From positions 1-64,000 of the forward strand of contig CAZCTN010000001.1 in the NCBI GenBank assembly GCA_964501655.1: a DNA stretch of 64,000 nucleotides, written 5' to 3'. The position numbers and the translations under genes are program-made. Shown here piece by piece: positions 43,226 through 51,197 of the stretch; positions within the stretch are counted from its first letter, which is position 1, and the number at the start of each line of letters is the position of its first letter. The notes under the pieces were generated by a model, which ran no database searches, was not told the origin of the DNA, and saw nothing but the letters and a program-made list of their open reading frames with translations. The DNA is from JAAYJK01 sp964501655. Lineage in GTDB: Bacteria; Bacillota; Syntrophomonadia; Syntrophomonadales; Syntrophomonadaceae.

Positions 43226-43813
43226 TTAAGACTTGACCCGGTGTTTGCTCCAGTAGCGGAAAGTGATAGCTAGCAGCAGCAGGGCGGACAGAATAAGCAA
43301 TACGGTTTTAATATCCCGGGCATTAAATAAGCAGACACCCAGGCCGGTATATAAAATGGCGGTAGGCAGCTTGCCTAAAGCAGAAGAGAAAAAGAAATTC
43401 CAAAAAGGAACCTCACCCACAGCCGCTGCAATATTAATTGCCGGTGTGGGGATAATTGGTATTATTCGGGCGGCCAGTATACTCCAGAAGGCCATTTCCC
43501 GGTCGAATTGTTTGACATCATAACCCAGGTGCCGCTGAATAAAATGATTAGTCCGATTGGCACCCAGCAGTCTGCACAGACCGTAAGCCAGACAGGCTCC
43601 GGCCAAGGCTCCGCTCCAGGACAACAGGATACCCAGCTTAAAACCAAAAATCATACCAGCTGCCGCGGCCAGAATTAAATAGGGAAAAACCGGGAAGGCG
43701 GCCTGAAGAGCGAATAGCAGAAAGGCTGCCAGGGGAGCCATCAAGCCGAAGGTTCTGATGTATTGGATTATAAAGGGTAAATTGATATGGCTTCCTAAAG
43801 AAAAAAGATCCAT
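43226..43813 (-). CDS. TVP38/TMEM64 (DedA-like) membrane protein
   Basis: 195 residues from the ATG at 43813 (GGAGGC upstream; a TTG five codons earlier is the alternative). About six hydrophobic segments. The family blocks AAAAGMIFGFKLGILLSWSGALAGA and RIIPIIPTPAINIAAAVGEV are clear. Relatives move lipids across the membrane. It is transcribed against the replication fork, convergent with tRNA-Sec. 43062-43225 shows nothing. Confidence 0.92.
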   Translation of the reverse strand: MDLFSLGSHINLPFIIQYIRTFGLMAPLAAFLLFALQAAFPVFPYLILAAAAGMIFGFKLGILLSWSGALAGACLAYGLCRLLGANRTNHFIQRHLGYDVKQFDREMAFWSILAARIIPIIPTPAINIAAAVGEVPFWNFFFSSALGKLPTAILYTGLGVCLFNARDIKTVLLILSALLLLAITFRYWSKHRVKS

Positions 43814-43828
43814 GGCGCATGCCTCCAA

Positions 43829-44140
43829 ATAGAAAAATATGGTATTTAGGCTATCATCAAAATATCAAGCGGCAAATCATTTGTCAAGGATAGTTTAGTG
43901 TAGTCAATAGCCAAGCGAAATGATTTTCGCAGCTTATTCCAAGTGGTCGGGCGCCTATTATGAAAGCCCGCGAATGGTTCCGATCTTCTGCATAGTTGCC
44001 CGGCTGGGTTGAAACTGCTTTGCTGATGCTTGCGCTGCTTAAGATAATGGCTGATAAATAGCAGTAATACCGGAACAAGGGCAGAAAAACATCCGACTGT
44101 GTTATAATTATCTTGATTTGATGTAGGGAGACCTGGATTT
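43829..44140 (+). other. Intergenic stretch with a probable cvpA promoter
   Basis: An extended -10 box TGTTATAAT ends at 44108, 32 nt before the cvpA start; there is no clear -35. The rest (43829-44095) holds nothing that I recognise. Confidence 0.5.
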
Positions 44141-44761
44141 ATGAGTTTAAACTCTTTCGACTATCTGATGATTGCTCTGCTGATACTCAGCGGTGTACAT
44201 GGCTTTAATAAGGGATTCCTCCATGCAGTCGGCAAGCTCATCAGCTTGGCGGCAGGAGTACTGCTGGCTGTTGTTTACTATGAGCAATTCGCCTCCTACC
44301 TGCAGGAATATTATGGATTGGCAGATTCGGTAGCTGAGATGCTTCGCAACAAGATACCTATCACTGCCATGAATATGGAACACAGCGCCTTGATAAATGG
44401 AATAAATCCTGGCGATGCAGCCAGCGGCTTGGCGTATCTCATAATTGTTGCTATATCCTTCCTGGTTATATTCTTTATCAGCAGCAAGATTATCCAAATG
44501 CTATGGTCGGGTTTGGATAGTATGTTTGGATGGGGATGGCTGTCACCGCTTAACCGTCTGCTGGGTATGCTCCTGGTTGTAAGCAGGAATTTTATCATCC
44601 TTAGCATCATTTTGGGCTTGATATATCCTGCTTTGGTATTGGCATCGGGAATGGGCTTTTATATGATGCTTTCAGTAACGGAGGCCCTGGACAAATCCAT
44701 AATCGCTCCTTATATGCTGCAAGGATACGCCTGGTTAAAGGAACTGGCCGGCATAAGCTAA
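44141..44761 (+). CDS. CvpA family membrane protein
   Basis: 206 residues, four to five hydrophobic segments. The N-terminus FDYLMIALLILSGVHGFNKGFLHAVGKL fits the CvpA pattern (D-x-x-x...G...GF...). Family members are linked to colicin V export or to envelope homeostasis; the function here is unknown. GGGAG stands before the ATG. Confidence 0.85.
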   Translation: MSLNSFDYLMIALLILSGVHGFNKGFLHAVGKLISLAAGVLLAVVYYEQFASYLQEYYGLADSVAEMLRNKIPITAMNMEHSALINGINPGDAASGLAYLIIVAISFLVIFFISSKIIQMLWSGLDSMFGWGWLSPLNRLLGMLLVVSRNFIILSIILGLIYPALVLASGMGFYMMLSVTEALDKSIIAPYMLQGYAWLKELAGIS

Positions 44762-44896
44762 GCTGTTTCATTTATATGCATGTTCCGGATATATTATCCC
44801 CGAGACACACCCGGTGCTGGTTTAAAAAGCGGCAGCAGGGTAATATAATAACATTACGGTGCTGGATGTAGCCAGAACAAACGAGGAGGTAGTAAC

Positions 44897-46282
44897 ATGA
44901 CGGAGAAAGCCGATAACCTGGAAAGAAACTCCTGGAGCATGCTGCTGGCAGGAGAAAGAGAAGATGTTCACCGGCTCAATGCAAGGTATATGGATTTTCT
45001 TAACCAGAGTAAAACCGAACGGGAAGCGGTAGAGTATATTTACCGGAAGTCTTTGGCAGAAGGATATACCCCTTTGCAGGAGGTGGCAGAATTAAAACCC
45101 GGCCAGAAAATAGTCCTTAAATCAAAAGACAAAATATGTGCCCTGATCATTGTAGGTCAGGAGCCCATAGAAAAAGGGATAAACATCGTAGCTTCACATA
45201 TCGATTCCCCTCGCCTGGATTTGAAGGTTAGGCCCCTATATGAAGAGGACGGACTGGCCTTATTAAAAACCCATTATTATGGAGGAATTAAAAAATATCA
45301 GTGGTTAGCTATTCCACTAGCCCTGCACGGAGTGGTAGTTAAGAAAAACGGGGAAATAGTACGGATAATCATAGGGGAAAGTGACGCCGATCCAGTACTT
45401 ACCATAGCCGACTTGCTTCCGCATCTGGCTAAAGAGCAAATGGAAAAGAAGATGTCTGAAGCCATCAGCGGGGAAGGTTTGAATGCTTTGGCCGGAAGTA
45501 TTCCTCTGGACAAAACAGATAAGAATCCGGTTAAAGCGTACCTGCTGCAATTATTGAAAGAAAACTATGATATTGAGGAAGAAGACTTTACCAGTGCTGA
45601 AATTGAACTGGTTCCGGCTTTCCCTGCCCGAGAGCTGGGATTGGATCGCAGTATGGTCGGAGGCTACGGACAGGATGACCGGGCAAGCGCATTTGCTTCT
45701 TTGGAGGCGGTGCTGGAGGTAGAGAATCCAGCTAGAACAGTGCTGTGCCTGTTTGCAGATAAAGAAGAAATTGGCAGTGTAGGCAACACGGGCCTGCATT
45801 CCCTGTTAATCGAAAATATAGTTACGGAAATAATGCACCTGGCCGGGGTTAGCAGCTACCTGGATATCAGGCGCTGTCTGGCCAAATCTTATGCTCTGTC
45901 CGCGGATGTAAATGCTGCAGTTGATCCTAATTATCCTGAGGTGTTTGAAAAGAGAAACTGCAGTTATCTATCCCGCGGAGTGGTATTAACTAAATTCACC
46001 GGATCGCGGGGCAAGGCGGAATCCAGTGATGCCAACCCCGAGTTTTTAGGCAGAATGAGAAAACTGTTTGATGAGGCCGGCGTATGCTGGCAGGTGGGCG
46101 AACTGGGGAAAGTTGATATCGGAGGAGGCGGAACAGTAGCCCAGTACCTGGCTTATTACGGAATGGAAGTGGTAGACTGCGGAGTAGCAGTTTTGGGTAT
46201 GCATTCGCCCTTCGAAATAGTAAGCAAAGCGGATGTATATATGTCTTATAAGGCCTACCGGGCCTTTATGCAAGCATTTTAG
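44897..46282 (+). CDS. M18 family aminopeptidase
   Basis: 461 residues. Zinc ligands are visible: SHIDSPRLD (His), GYGQDDRAS (Asp), DKEEIGSVG (Glu), ALSADVNAA (Asp) and GMHSPFE (His). These are the co-catalytic residues of M18 (aspartyl-aminopeptidase-like) enzymes, which trim N-terminal residues from peptides in the cytoplasm. GAGGAGG stands before the ATG. selD lies 97 bp downstream. Confidence 0.95.
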   Translation: MTEKADNLERNSWSMLLAGEREDVHRLNARYMDFLNQSKTEREAVEYIYRKSLAEGYTPLQEVAELKPGQKIVLKSKDKICALIIVGQEPIEKGINIVASHIDSPRLDLKVRPLYEEDGLALLKTHYYGGIKKYQWLAIPLALHGVVVKKNGEIVRIIIGESDADPVLTIADLLPHLAKEQMEKKMSEAISGEGLNALAGSIPLDKTDKNPVKAYLLQLLKENYDIEEEDFTSAEIELVPAFPARELGLDRSMVGGYGQDDRASAFASLEAVLEVENPARTVLCLFADKEEIGSVGNTGLHSLLIENIVTEIMHLAGVSSYLDIRRCLAKSYALSADVNAAVDPNYPEVFEKRNCSYLSRGVVLTKFTGSRGKAESSDANPEFLGRMRKLFDEAGVCWQVGELGKVDIGGGGTVAQYLAYYGMEVVDCGVAVLGMHSPFEIVSKADVYMSYKAYRAFMQAF

Positions 46283-46378
46283 CGCCGGGTTTTACCGAGG
46301 CCTGCAGGGAATCATTGCCTGTTCAGTACCCAGCAGGTTGCCTGGCCCGGCAATTATCACAAGAAGGGAGGAGTATTC

Positions 46379-47419
46379 ATGGAGACTAAAAAATTAACCC
46401 AGATGGTCAGAGCGGCCGGGTGAGCTGCCAAAATAGAGCCAGGGGCTCTGGAAAAAATATTGCAAGACTTTAAGCCTCCAACTCATCCCGACCTGCTGGT
46501 GGGCATTGATACCCGGGATGATGCCGGAGTATATAGATTGAATGCAGAACAAGCAATAATACAAACCCTGGATTTCTTTACTCCCATGGTGGATGATCCC
46601 TTCCTGTTCGGGCAGATCGCGGCAGTTAATGCAATCAACGATGTGTATGCTATGGGAGGAACTCCGTTGCTGGCCATGAATATTGTCTGTTTTCCCGCTG
46701 GCGAAGATTTAACCATCCTGCGTCAGATACTGGATGGAGGACTGTCCAAAATACGTGAAGCCGGCGCTTTAATGGTAGGCGGGCATAGTATTGATGATAA
46801 TGAACCTAAATATGGTTTGGCGGTTACCGGGCTGGTGCATCCGGAGCAGGTACTGAATAATGCTGGCGCTCGGCCGGGAGATATGATCTTTCTGACCAAA
46901 CCTATCGGAAATGGAATCCTCTCTACGGCTATTAAAGCCGGGATGATATCTGAATCATCCTATCAGGAAGCAATTAAATGGATGACCATGCTTAATGCTT
47001 CTGCCGCCTCAGCTCTGAAGCAGGTAGAAGTTCATGCACTTACAGATGTTACTGGCTTTGGTCTGGTAGGCCACTTATACGAAATGGCCGTAGGGAGTCA
47101 GGTAAAAGTCGAACTATACGCTGACCGGGTGCCCTTAATGGAGGGTGCCCTGGAATATGCCCGCATGGGATTGATCCCGGGAGGCACATATAAAAACCGC
47201 GCATATTTGCAGGAAAAATTTGTCGGGTACGAGGAGGTAGATCCGGCCATACTTGATCTATGCCTTTCACCGGAAACAGCCGGAGGGCTGTTAATATCTG
47301 CCGGAGAAGAGCAGGCCCAGGCCCTTGCTGCGTCCATGAATAAATGGCAGAGTGAGTGTAGTCTGATTGGGCGGGTTATTGACAAGGGGTTTGAGCCGAT
47401 ACAAATTAGGAATTATTAA
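46379..47419 (+). CDS. selD: Selenide, water dikinase, itself a selenoprotein (UGA = Sec15)
   Basis: 346 residues when the in-frame TGA at 46421-46423 is read as selenocysteine. The true start is the ATG at 46379 (GGGAGGAG upstream). The residues around it, AAG-Sec-AAKIEPG, correspond to the active-site Cys/Sec loop of SelD (GAGCGCKISP in E. coli). A hairpin AGAGCC-AGG-GGCTCT (46435-46449) begins 11 nt behind the UGA and is a candidate bacterial SECIS. The rest carries the usual VGIDTRDDAGVY and TDVTGFGLVGH motifs. A gene finder that stops at UGA would call only 46460-47419. The enzyme makes selenophosphate for SelA. Confidence 0.97.
46435..46449 (+). promoter_or_regulatory. Candidate bacterial SECIS hairpin in selD
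   Basis: A six-pair stem AGAGCC/GGCTCT with loop AGG, its apex 18 nt behind the UGA, within the distance usual for SelB-bound bSECIS elements. Confidence 0.7.
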
Positions 47420-47483
47420 AAGGAATCGAACTGGTTTAACCGGTAACGGGTTTAAGCAGGTGCAGGTCGGCAGGGGGGATAAG

Positions 47484-47669
47484 ATGCAGAGAAAAGAATT
47501 TCAGCTGGGCGATGTAGTGCGCATGAAAAAGAAACATCCCTGCGGCAGTTATCACTGGGAAATTACTCGTATGGGAGCTGACATTAAGATTAAATGCCAG
47601 GGTTGCGGGCGGATGGTGATGCTCCCCAGGGCGCAATTTGAAAAACGCATGTTAAGAGTAGAGAATTAA
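47484..47669 (+). CDS. DUF951 family small protein
   Basis: 61 residues from the ATG at 47484 (AGGGGGG upstream). The family pattern is complete: LGDVVRMKKKHPCGSYHWEITRMGADIKIKC and CGRMVMLPR. Two or three cysteines may hold a zinc ion. Known from many Firmicutes near rpsF; the role is unknown, nucleic-acid binding is often supposed. Confidence 0.92.
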   Translation: MQRKEFQLGDVVRMKKKHPCGSYHWEITRMGADIKIKCQGCGRMVMLPRAQFEKRMLRVEN

Positions 47670-47749
47670 TGCAGTAATGTTAACAAATTCCTTTTCGTCA
47701 GCATAGAATTCTAGCAGGGGGATTCTAACCTGAAAGGGGAAGGAAAGGA

Positions 47750-47962
47750 ATGAGTAATCCAGAGGGGGCTGTAAGGTTTGCTGCGGGAGATCTGGTTACA
47801 GTGAAGAATATGCCGCTCAATCATAAATTTTGTATCATAGCTTTTAAAAACAACGGGAATAAAGAACCCGTAGCTGTCCTGAAAGCATTGTTCAACCATA
47901 CTTTTATTATTGAAAAACCCTTGTCGGAACTGGACAGCCTGCTTATCAAAGGCCAGCTTTAG
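47750..47962 (+). CDS. Small protein of unknown function
   Basis: 70 residues with a strong ribosome-binding site (AAAGGGGAAGGAAAGGA). No family is recognised. The composition is that of a normal soluble protein: MSNPEGAVRFAAGDLVTVK, then KFCIIAFKNN, and a leucine-rich end. GDLVTV resembles the start of small beta-barrel proteins such as the DUF951 neighbour (GDVVRM), so a distant paralogue is possible. Confidence 0.6.
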   Translation: MSNPEGAVRFAAGDLVTVKNMPLNHKFCIIAFKNNGNKEPVAVLKALFNHTFIIEKPLSELDSLLIKGQL

Positions 47963-47990
47963 AGAACATGGCCGGTCAACAGTCCGGGTC

Positions 47991-48096
47991 TTGCCATAGT
48001 ATAATTATACTGGTATAATAATTTGAAGTCCCTGCTCCGGTAACACCGGAGCCTTGTGCCCTTTAAAGGGCTAGTCCATAGGGAGGAGGTGTAACG
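47991..48096 (+). promoter_or_regulatory. rpsF promoter and structured leader (possible S6:S18 site)
   Basis: TTGCCA (47991-47996), a 17-nt spacer and TATAAT (48014-48019) form the promoter. The leader has two perfect hairpins: GCTCCGGT-AAC-ACCGGAGC (48034-48052) and GCCCTTTAAAGGGC (48058-48071). Leaders of rpsF in many bacteria bind the S6:S18 protein pair for autoregulation; the position and the CCGGAGCC...GTGCCC sequence fit, but I could not run the model. Confidence 0.6.
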
Positions 48097-48387
48097 ATGC
48101 GCACGTATGAGATGATGTTCATTCTCAAGCCGGACCTTTCAGAAGATGATATTAGCGAAGCCAGGGAAAGATTACAGAAGATAATAGCAGATTTTGGTGG
48201 AGAATTCATTAAAGAACTGGACGGCTGGGGAAAAAAGAGGATGGCGTACAGCATTCAGGATTACCCCGAAGGGATATATGCCGTCTGGCATTTTAACGGA
48301 GAAACTGAAACTGTAAACGAATTAGATCGAGTAATAAAAATCTCAGATAAATTTTTGCGCCACATGATTATCCGCTTGGAAGAGTAA
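48097..48387 (+). CDS. rpsF: 30S ribosomal protein S6
   Basis: 96 residues; begins MRTYEMMFILKPDLSED and has GKKRMAYSIQDYPEGIY, both typical of S6. GGAGGAGG lies before the ATG. It binds 16S rRNA together with S18, whose gene is two genes downstream. Confidence 0.98.
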   Translation: MRTYEMMFILKPDLSEDDISEARERLQKIIADFGGEFIKELDGWGKKRMAYSIQDYPEGIYAVWHFNGETETVNELDRVIKISDKFLRHMIIRLEE

Positions 48388-48417
48388 TTAATAAGCCTGG
48401 ACGGGAGGTAAGCTGGA

Positions 48418-48858
48418 TTGTTAAACAGGGTTATTTTAATCGGGCGTCTCACTCAGGATCCAGAACTAAGATACACTCAAAATGGAACGGCAGTTGCTTC
48501 TTTTACCGTAGCAGTTAATCGCAAGTTTAAAAGGGACGAGGCTGATTTTATTCCAGTTGTAGTCTGGAATAAGCTGGCTGAAAATTGTGCTAATTACCTG
48601 GGCAAGGGCAGACTGGTAGCTGTAGAGGGAAGACTTCAGATACGCAGTTATGAGGCTCAGGATGGACAGCGTCGGAGAGTAAGCGAAGTAGTGGCAGATG
48701 AGGTTAAGTTTCTGGACCGGGCAGGGACCGGCAGTTCAAGTTCTGCTCCCAGCTCTTCAGGTAAAGACAACGCAGATGATTGGGGCAATTTCGGTCGGGA
48801 GGTAAGCCTTACCGACATAGACATAGTTCAGCAAGAGGATGATGAAATACCTTTCTGA
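48418..48858 (+). CDS. ssb: Single-stranded DNA-binding protein
   Basis: 146 residues; TTG start at 48418. The OB fold opens LNRVILIGRLTQDPELRYT; the Ser-rich linker is followed by the acidic tip DDEIPF, which binds partner proteins. It covers single-stranded DNA in replication and repair. It stands in the conserved order rpsF-ssb-rpsR. Confidence 0.98.
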   Translation: MLNRVILIGRLTQDPELRYTQNGTAVASFTVAVNRKFKRDEADFIPVVVWNKLAENCANYLGKGRLVAVEGRLQIRSYEAQDGQRRRVSEVVADEVKFLDRAGTGSSSSAPSSSGKDNADDWGNFGREVSLTDIDIVQQEDDEIPF

Positions 48859-48876
48859 TAAGGAGGGAAAAAAAGC

Positions 48877-49101
48877 TTGAAGAGAGATAAAAGAAAAAAA
48901 AGGCGTCAGTGTAATTTCTGCGCGGACAAGATAGAACATATAAACTACAAAGATGTTCCAAAATTGCGGCGTTATGTAACCGAGAGAGGGAAAATTTTGC
49001 CGCGGAGAATAACCGGGAACTGCGCCCAGCATCAACGCCAGATCACAGTGGCCATAAAAAGGGCTAGAACCATGGCGTTATTGCCATATACAGCAGAATA
49101 A
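48877..49101 (+). CDS. rpsR: 30S ribosomal protein S18
   Basis: 74 residues; TTG start at 48877 with AAGGAGGG upstream. CNFC at the N-terminal part and a later cysteine could bind zinc. RRYVTERGKILPRRITGNCAQHQRQ is the family block. Partner of S6 in the small subunit. A terminator follows. Confidence 0.98.
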   Translation: MKRDKRKKRRQCNFCADKIEHINYKDVPKLRRYVTERGKILPRRITGNCAQHQRQITVAIKRARTMALLPYTAE

Positions 49102-49109
49102 GCCAGAGT

Positions 49110-49141
49110 AAGCCCTCATTTGTTGAGGGCTTCAGGTTTTT
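49110..49141 (+). terminator. Terminator after rpsR
   Basis: AAGCCCTCA-TTTGT-TGAGGGCTT followed by CAGGTTTTT. Confidence 0.8.
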
Positions 49142-49211
49142 GAAAAGGTGGGCAGGATAAGGCCGATTACAGCAATCCACCAAACTACCTTTGAGCCCGC
49201 TGGGCATAAAA

Positions 49212-49315
49212 TAACCTGCAAGCCAAGAAACAGGCAAGCGAAAGCCCGTGATTGACGCGTACTGAGTACGTTGATTGAGCGGGTTTAATTATCCTTTCTT
49301 GGCCTTAGCAGGTTA
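49212..49315. repeat. 104-bp imperfect palindrome, unidentified structured element
   Basis: Nested arms: TAACCTGC/GCAGGTTA outermost, GCCAAGAAA/TTTCTTGGC next, AAGCCCG/CGGGTTT further in and CGTAC-TGA-GTACG at the tip. The sequence TGATTGA stands on both sides of the tip stem. It lies between rpsR and the MazG-like gene. It could be a structured RNA, a miniature mobile element or a recombination site; I know of no match. Confidence 0.75.
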
Positions 49316-49327
49316 AATGAGGCCAGA

Positions 49328-49771
49328 GTGGTAATTAAAACGTATTATCAATGGTATTCGCAGCACTACCCTCATCCGGTAAGCTTGGAGTGTACTGATT
49401 GGCAGGAAAATTATGGAATCAAGGCGAAGATACTTAAGGGGGTGGTAAGATTGAGGAAAAAGAACAGCGAGGTCTTATTTGCCAGCAACCTGAAAATGGC
49501 TGAAACGCTCAAAGCTGAACTGGTTGAAGCCGTAGGAACCATCTTTAAGGCTATGCTGAAGGCAGATCAGGCAAAAATCAGTGAGGCTCTAGCCAGCGTA
49601 ATAACCATAACCTACATACTTGGCAGCAAACTGGGCATTGATTTTCACACCATTGACCTCTTGGCCCAAAACAATCTTAAGAGCGGAATGACCGAATCCT
49701 GCGAAAGAGACCAGTGGTATGAGGATATGAACCATTTAATGCTCTACCTGGGCAAAAGAAAGAAGGGATAA
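49328..49771 (+). CDS. MazG-like family protein
   Basis: 147 residues; GTG start at 49328. The helical pattern with KAELVEAVGTIFKAMLKAD and ITYILGSKLGIDFHTID matches the MazG-like family found in this place in Clostridia. True MazG enzymes hydrolyse nucleoside triphosphates; the acidic metal motif is not clearly complete here, so activity is uncertain. yybS follows 1 nt behind the stop. Confidence 0.8.
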   Translation: MVIKTYYQWYSQHYPHPVSLECTDWQENYGIKAKILKGVVRLRKKNSEVLFASNLKMAETLKAELVEAVGTIFKAMLKADQAKISEALASVITITYILGSKLGIDFHTIDLLAQNNLKSGMTESCERDQWYEDMNHLMLYLGKRKKG

Positions 49772-49772
49772 A

Positions 49773-50735
49773 TTGCCGGCAATTATTTTTTTTCTTCTTG
49801 CCACATCTCTAGCCTGTACAGCAATGGCATTATTGCCGCAATTAGCCATGATACCGGCTATAGCTTGGGGTGTATTCCTGATCGTGGCAGGAGTATACCT
49901 GGATACCGGTAAAATCCTGTTTATATATTTGGTTAATATAACCTTGCTTTTTATAATCACCGAAGCCGGCACCTTTTTAATTTATCTGGCTTTTTTTGGT
50001 ATAGCAGCTATGGTAATGTCTCTGCTGGTCAGTTGCAAACGAGATTATTACCAGGTGCAGAAGGCGGGGGTGGTGACGGCGGTTCTGGGAGTCAGCTTGT
50101 TTCTTCTCTCATCTTACCTTTATCTTGGTGGGATAGGGATAAGTGAACTGGAAGCTAGCTTGAACCAATCAGCGGAAGAGAGTATTCGCATTTATGAAGA
50201 GATAGGTCTGTTTGAGGCGTATGAACAGATGGGGGTTAGCTCGGAGGAGTTTGAAAACTTATTGAAGGGGACCACCGCGGCATTTGCCCGGCATTTACCT
50301 GCTATTTACTACAATCAGGCCATAATCGCAGTATTTCTAATGTTGTTGATGGCCGCTTGGGTTAGCCCAAAATCTCAGCTCGAAAGGCTAAAGAAAATGC
50401 CCTTCCGGGAAGAGAGAATGCCTTGGCAGTTGGTATGGCTGGCAATAGCCGGATTGGGATTATGGATCTGGGGACGGGATGAATTAAATGTTATCTATTA
50501 TATAGGATCTAACCTGTTATGGATTATAGTCCCTATTGCCATATATTTTGGTTTGGCCACCATAGTCCATACAACAGAGAGACAAAAGCGATCGACTAGA
50601 ATTTTCACCACTACCGGGCTGATTTTAATGGCATTGATCTATCCGCTATTTGTTATTATAGTTGTAAGTCTTATAGGATTATTCGATTCTTTGGTTGATT
50701 TTCGCCGTAAACTGGGTACTGGGCAGGAGGAATGA
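49773..50735 (+). CDS. YybS family (DUF2232) membrane protein
   Basis: 320 residues, about eight hydrophobic segments; TTG start at 49773. A soluble stretch of about 60 residues (ELEASLNQSAEESIRIYEE...) interrupts the membrane part. The gene stands directly before rplI, as yybS does in Bacillus. The function is unknown. Confidence 0.85.
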   Translation: MPAIIFFLLATSLACTAMALLPQLAMIPAIAWGVFLIVAGVYLDTGKILFIYLVNITLLFIITEAGTFLIYLAFFGIAAMVMSLLVSCKRDYYQVQKAGVVTAVLGVSLFLLSSYLYLGGIGISELEASLNQSAEESIRIYEEIGLFEAYEQMGVSSEEFENLLKGTTAAFARHLPAIYYNQAIIAVFLMLLMAAWVSPKSQLERLKKMPFREERMPWQLVWLAIAGLGLWIWGRDELNVIYYIGSNLLWIIVPIAIYFGLATIVHTTERQKRSTRIFTTTGLILMALIYPLFVIIVVSLIGLFDSLVDFRRKLGTGQEE

Positions 50736-50738
50736 TTA

Positions 50739-51185
50739 ATGAAAGTTATTTTGACTAAAGATGTTAAGAAACTGGGTACAATAGGGGAAATAAAGGAAGT
50801 TTCCGATGGCTATGCCAGAAATTATCTCATACCCAAGGGAATGGCTTTAGAGGCTACGGAGAGCAGGCTGAAGGAAAGCCGGGAAAAAGATCTGAAAGAC
50901 CAACGCAAAAAAGGCAAAGAAGAGGCTGAAGCCAGGGCGTTGAAAGAAAAGCTGGATGGTAAATCACTCAAATTGCTGGCTCGAACCGGTTCAAGCGAGA
51001 AGCTGTTTGGCGCAATAACCGTGAAAGAGATTGCGGAAGGTCTGGAAAAGGAATATGGCACCCAGGTGGACAAGAAAAAAATTGAACTTAAGGAACCCAT
51101 CAAACACCTGGGTATTTATGAAGCTAGGCTAAAAATATATCCAGCTATCCAGGCGCATATAAAAATAATAGTAGAGGCTGAATAA
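50739..51185 (+). CDS. rplI: 50S ribosomal protein L9
   Basis: 148 residues; MKVILTKDVKKLGTIGEIKEVSDGYARNYLIPKG-type start, a long connecting helix and the C-terminal domain (GSSEKLFGAITVKEIAE). The two domains are joined as in other L9 proteins. AGGAGG precedes the start. The Lon-family gene follows 12 nt behind. Confidence 0.98.
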   Translation: MKVILTKDVKKLGTIGEIKEVSDGYARNYLIPKGMALEATESRLKESREKDLKDQRKKGKEEAEARALKEKLDGKSLKLLARTGSSEKLFGAITVKEIAEGLEKEYGTQVDKKKIELKEPIKHLGIYEARLKIYPAIQAHIKIIVEAE

Positions 51186-51197
51186 ATCAGGGGGGTC

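Noticed and set aside
46460..47419. selD starting at 46460
   Set aside because: The upstream frame with ATG at 46379, a ribosome-binding site and the SelD active-site context shows that the TGA is read as selenocysteine; the short call lacks the catalytic residue.
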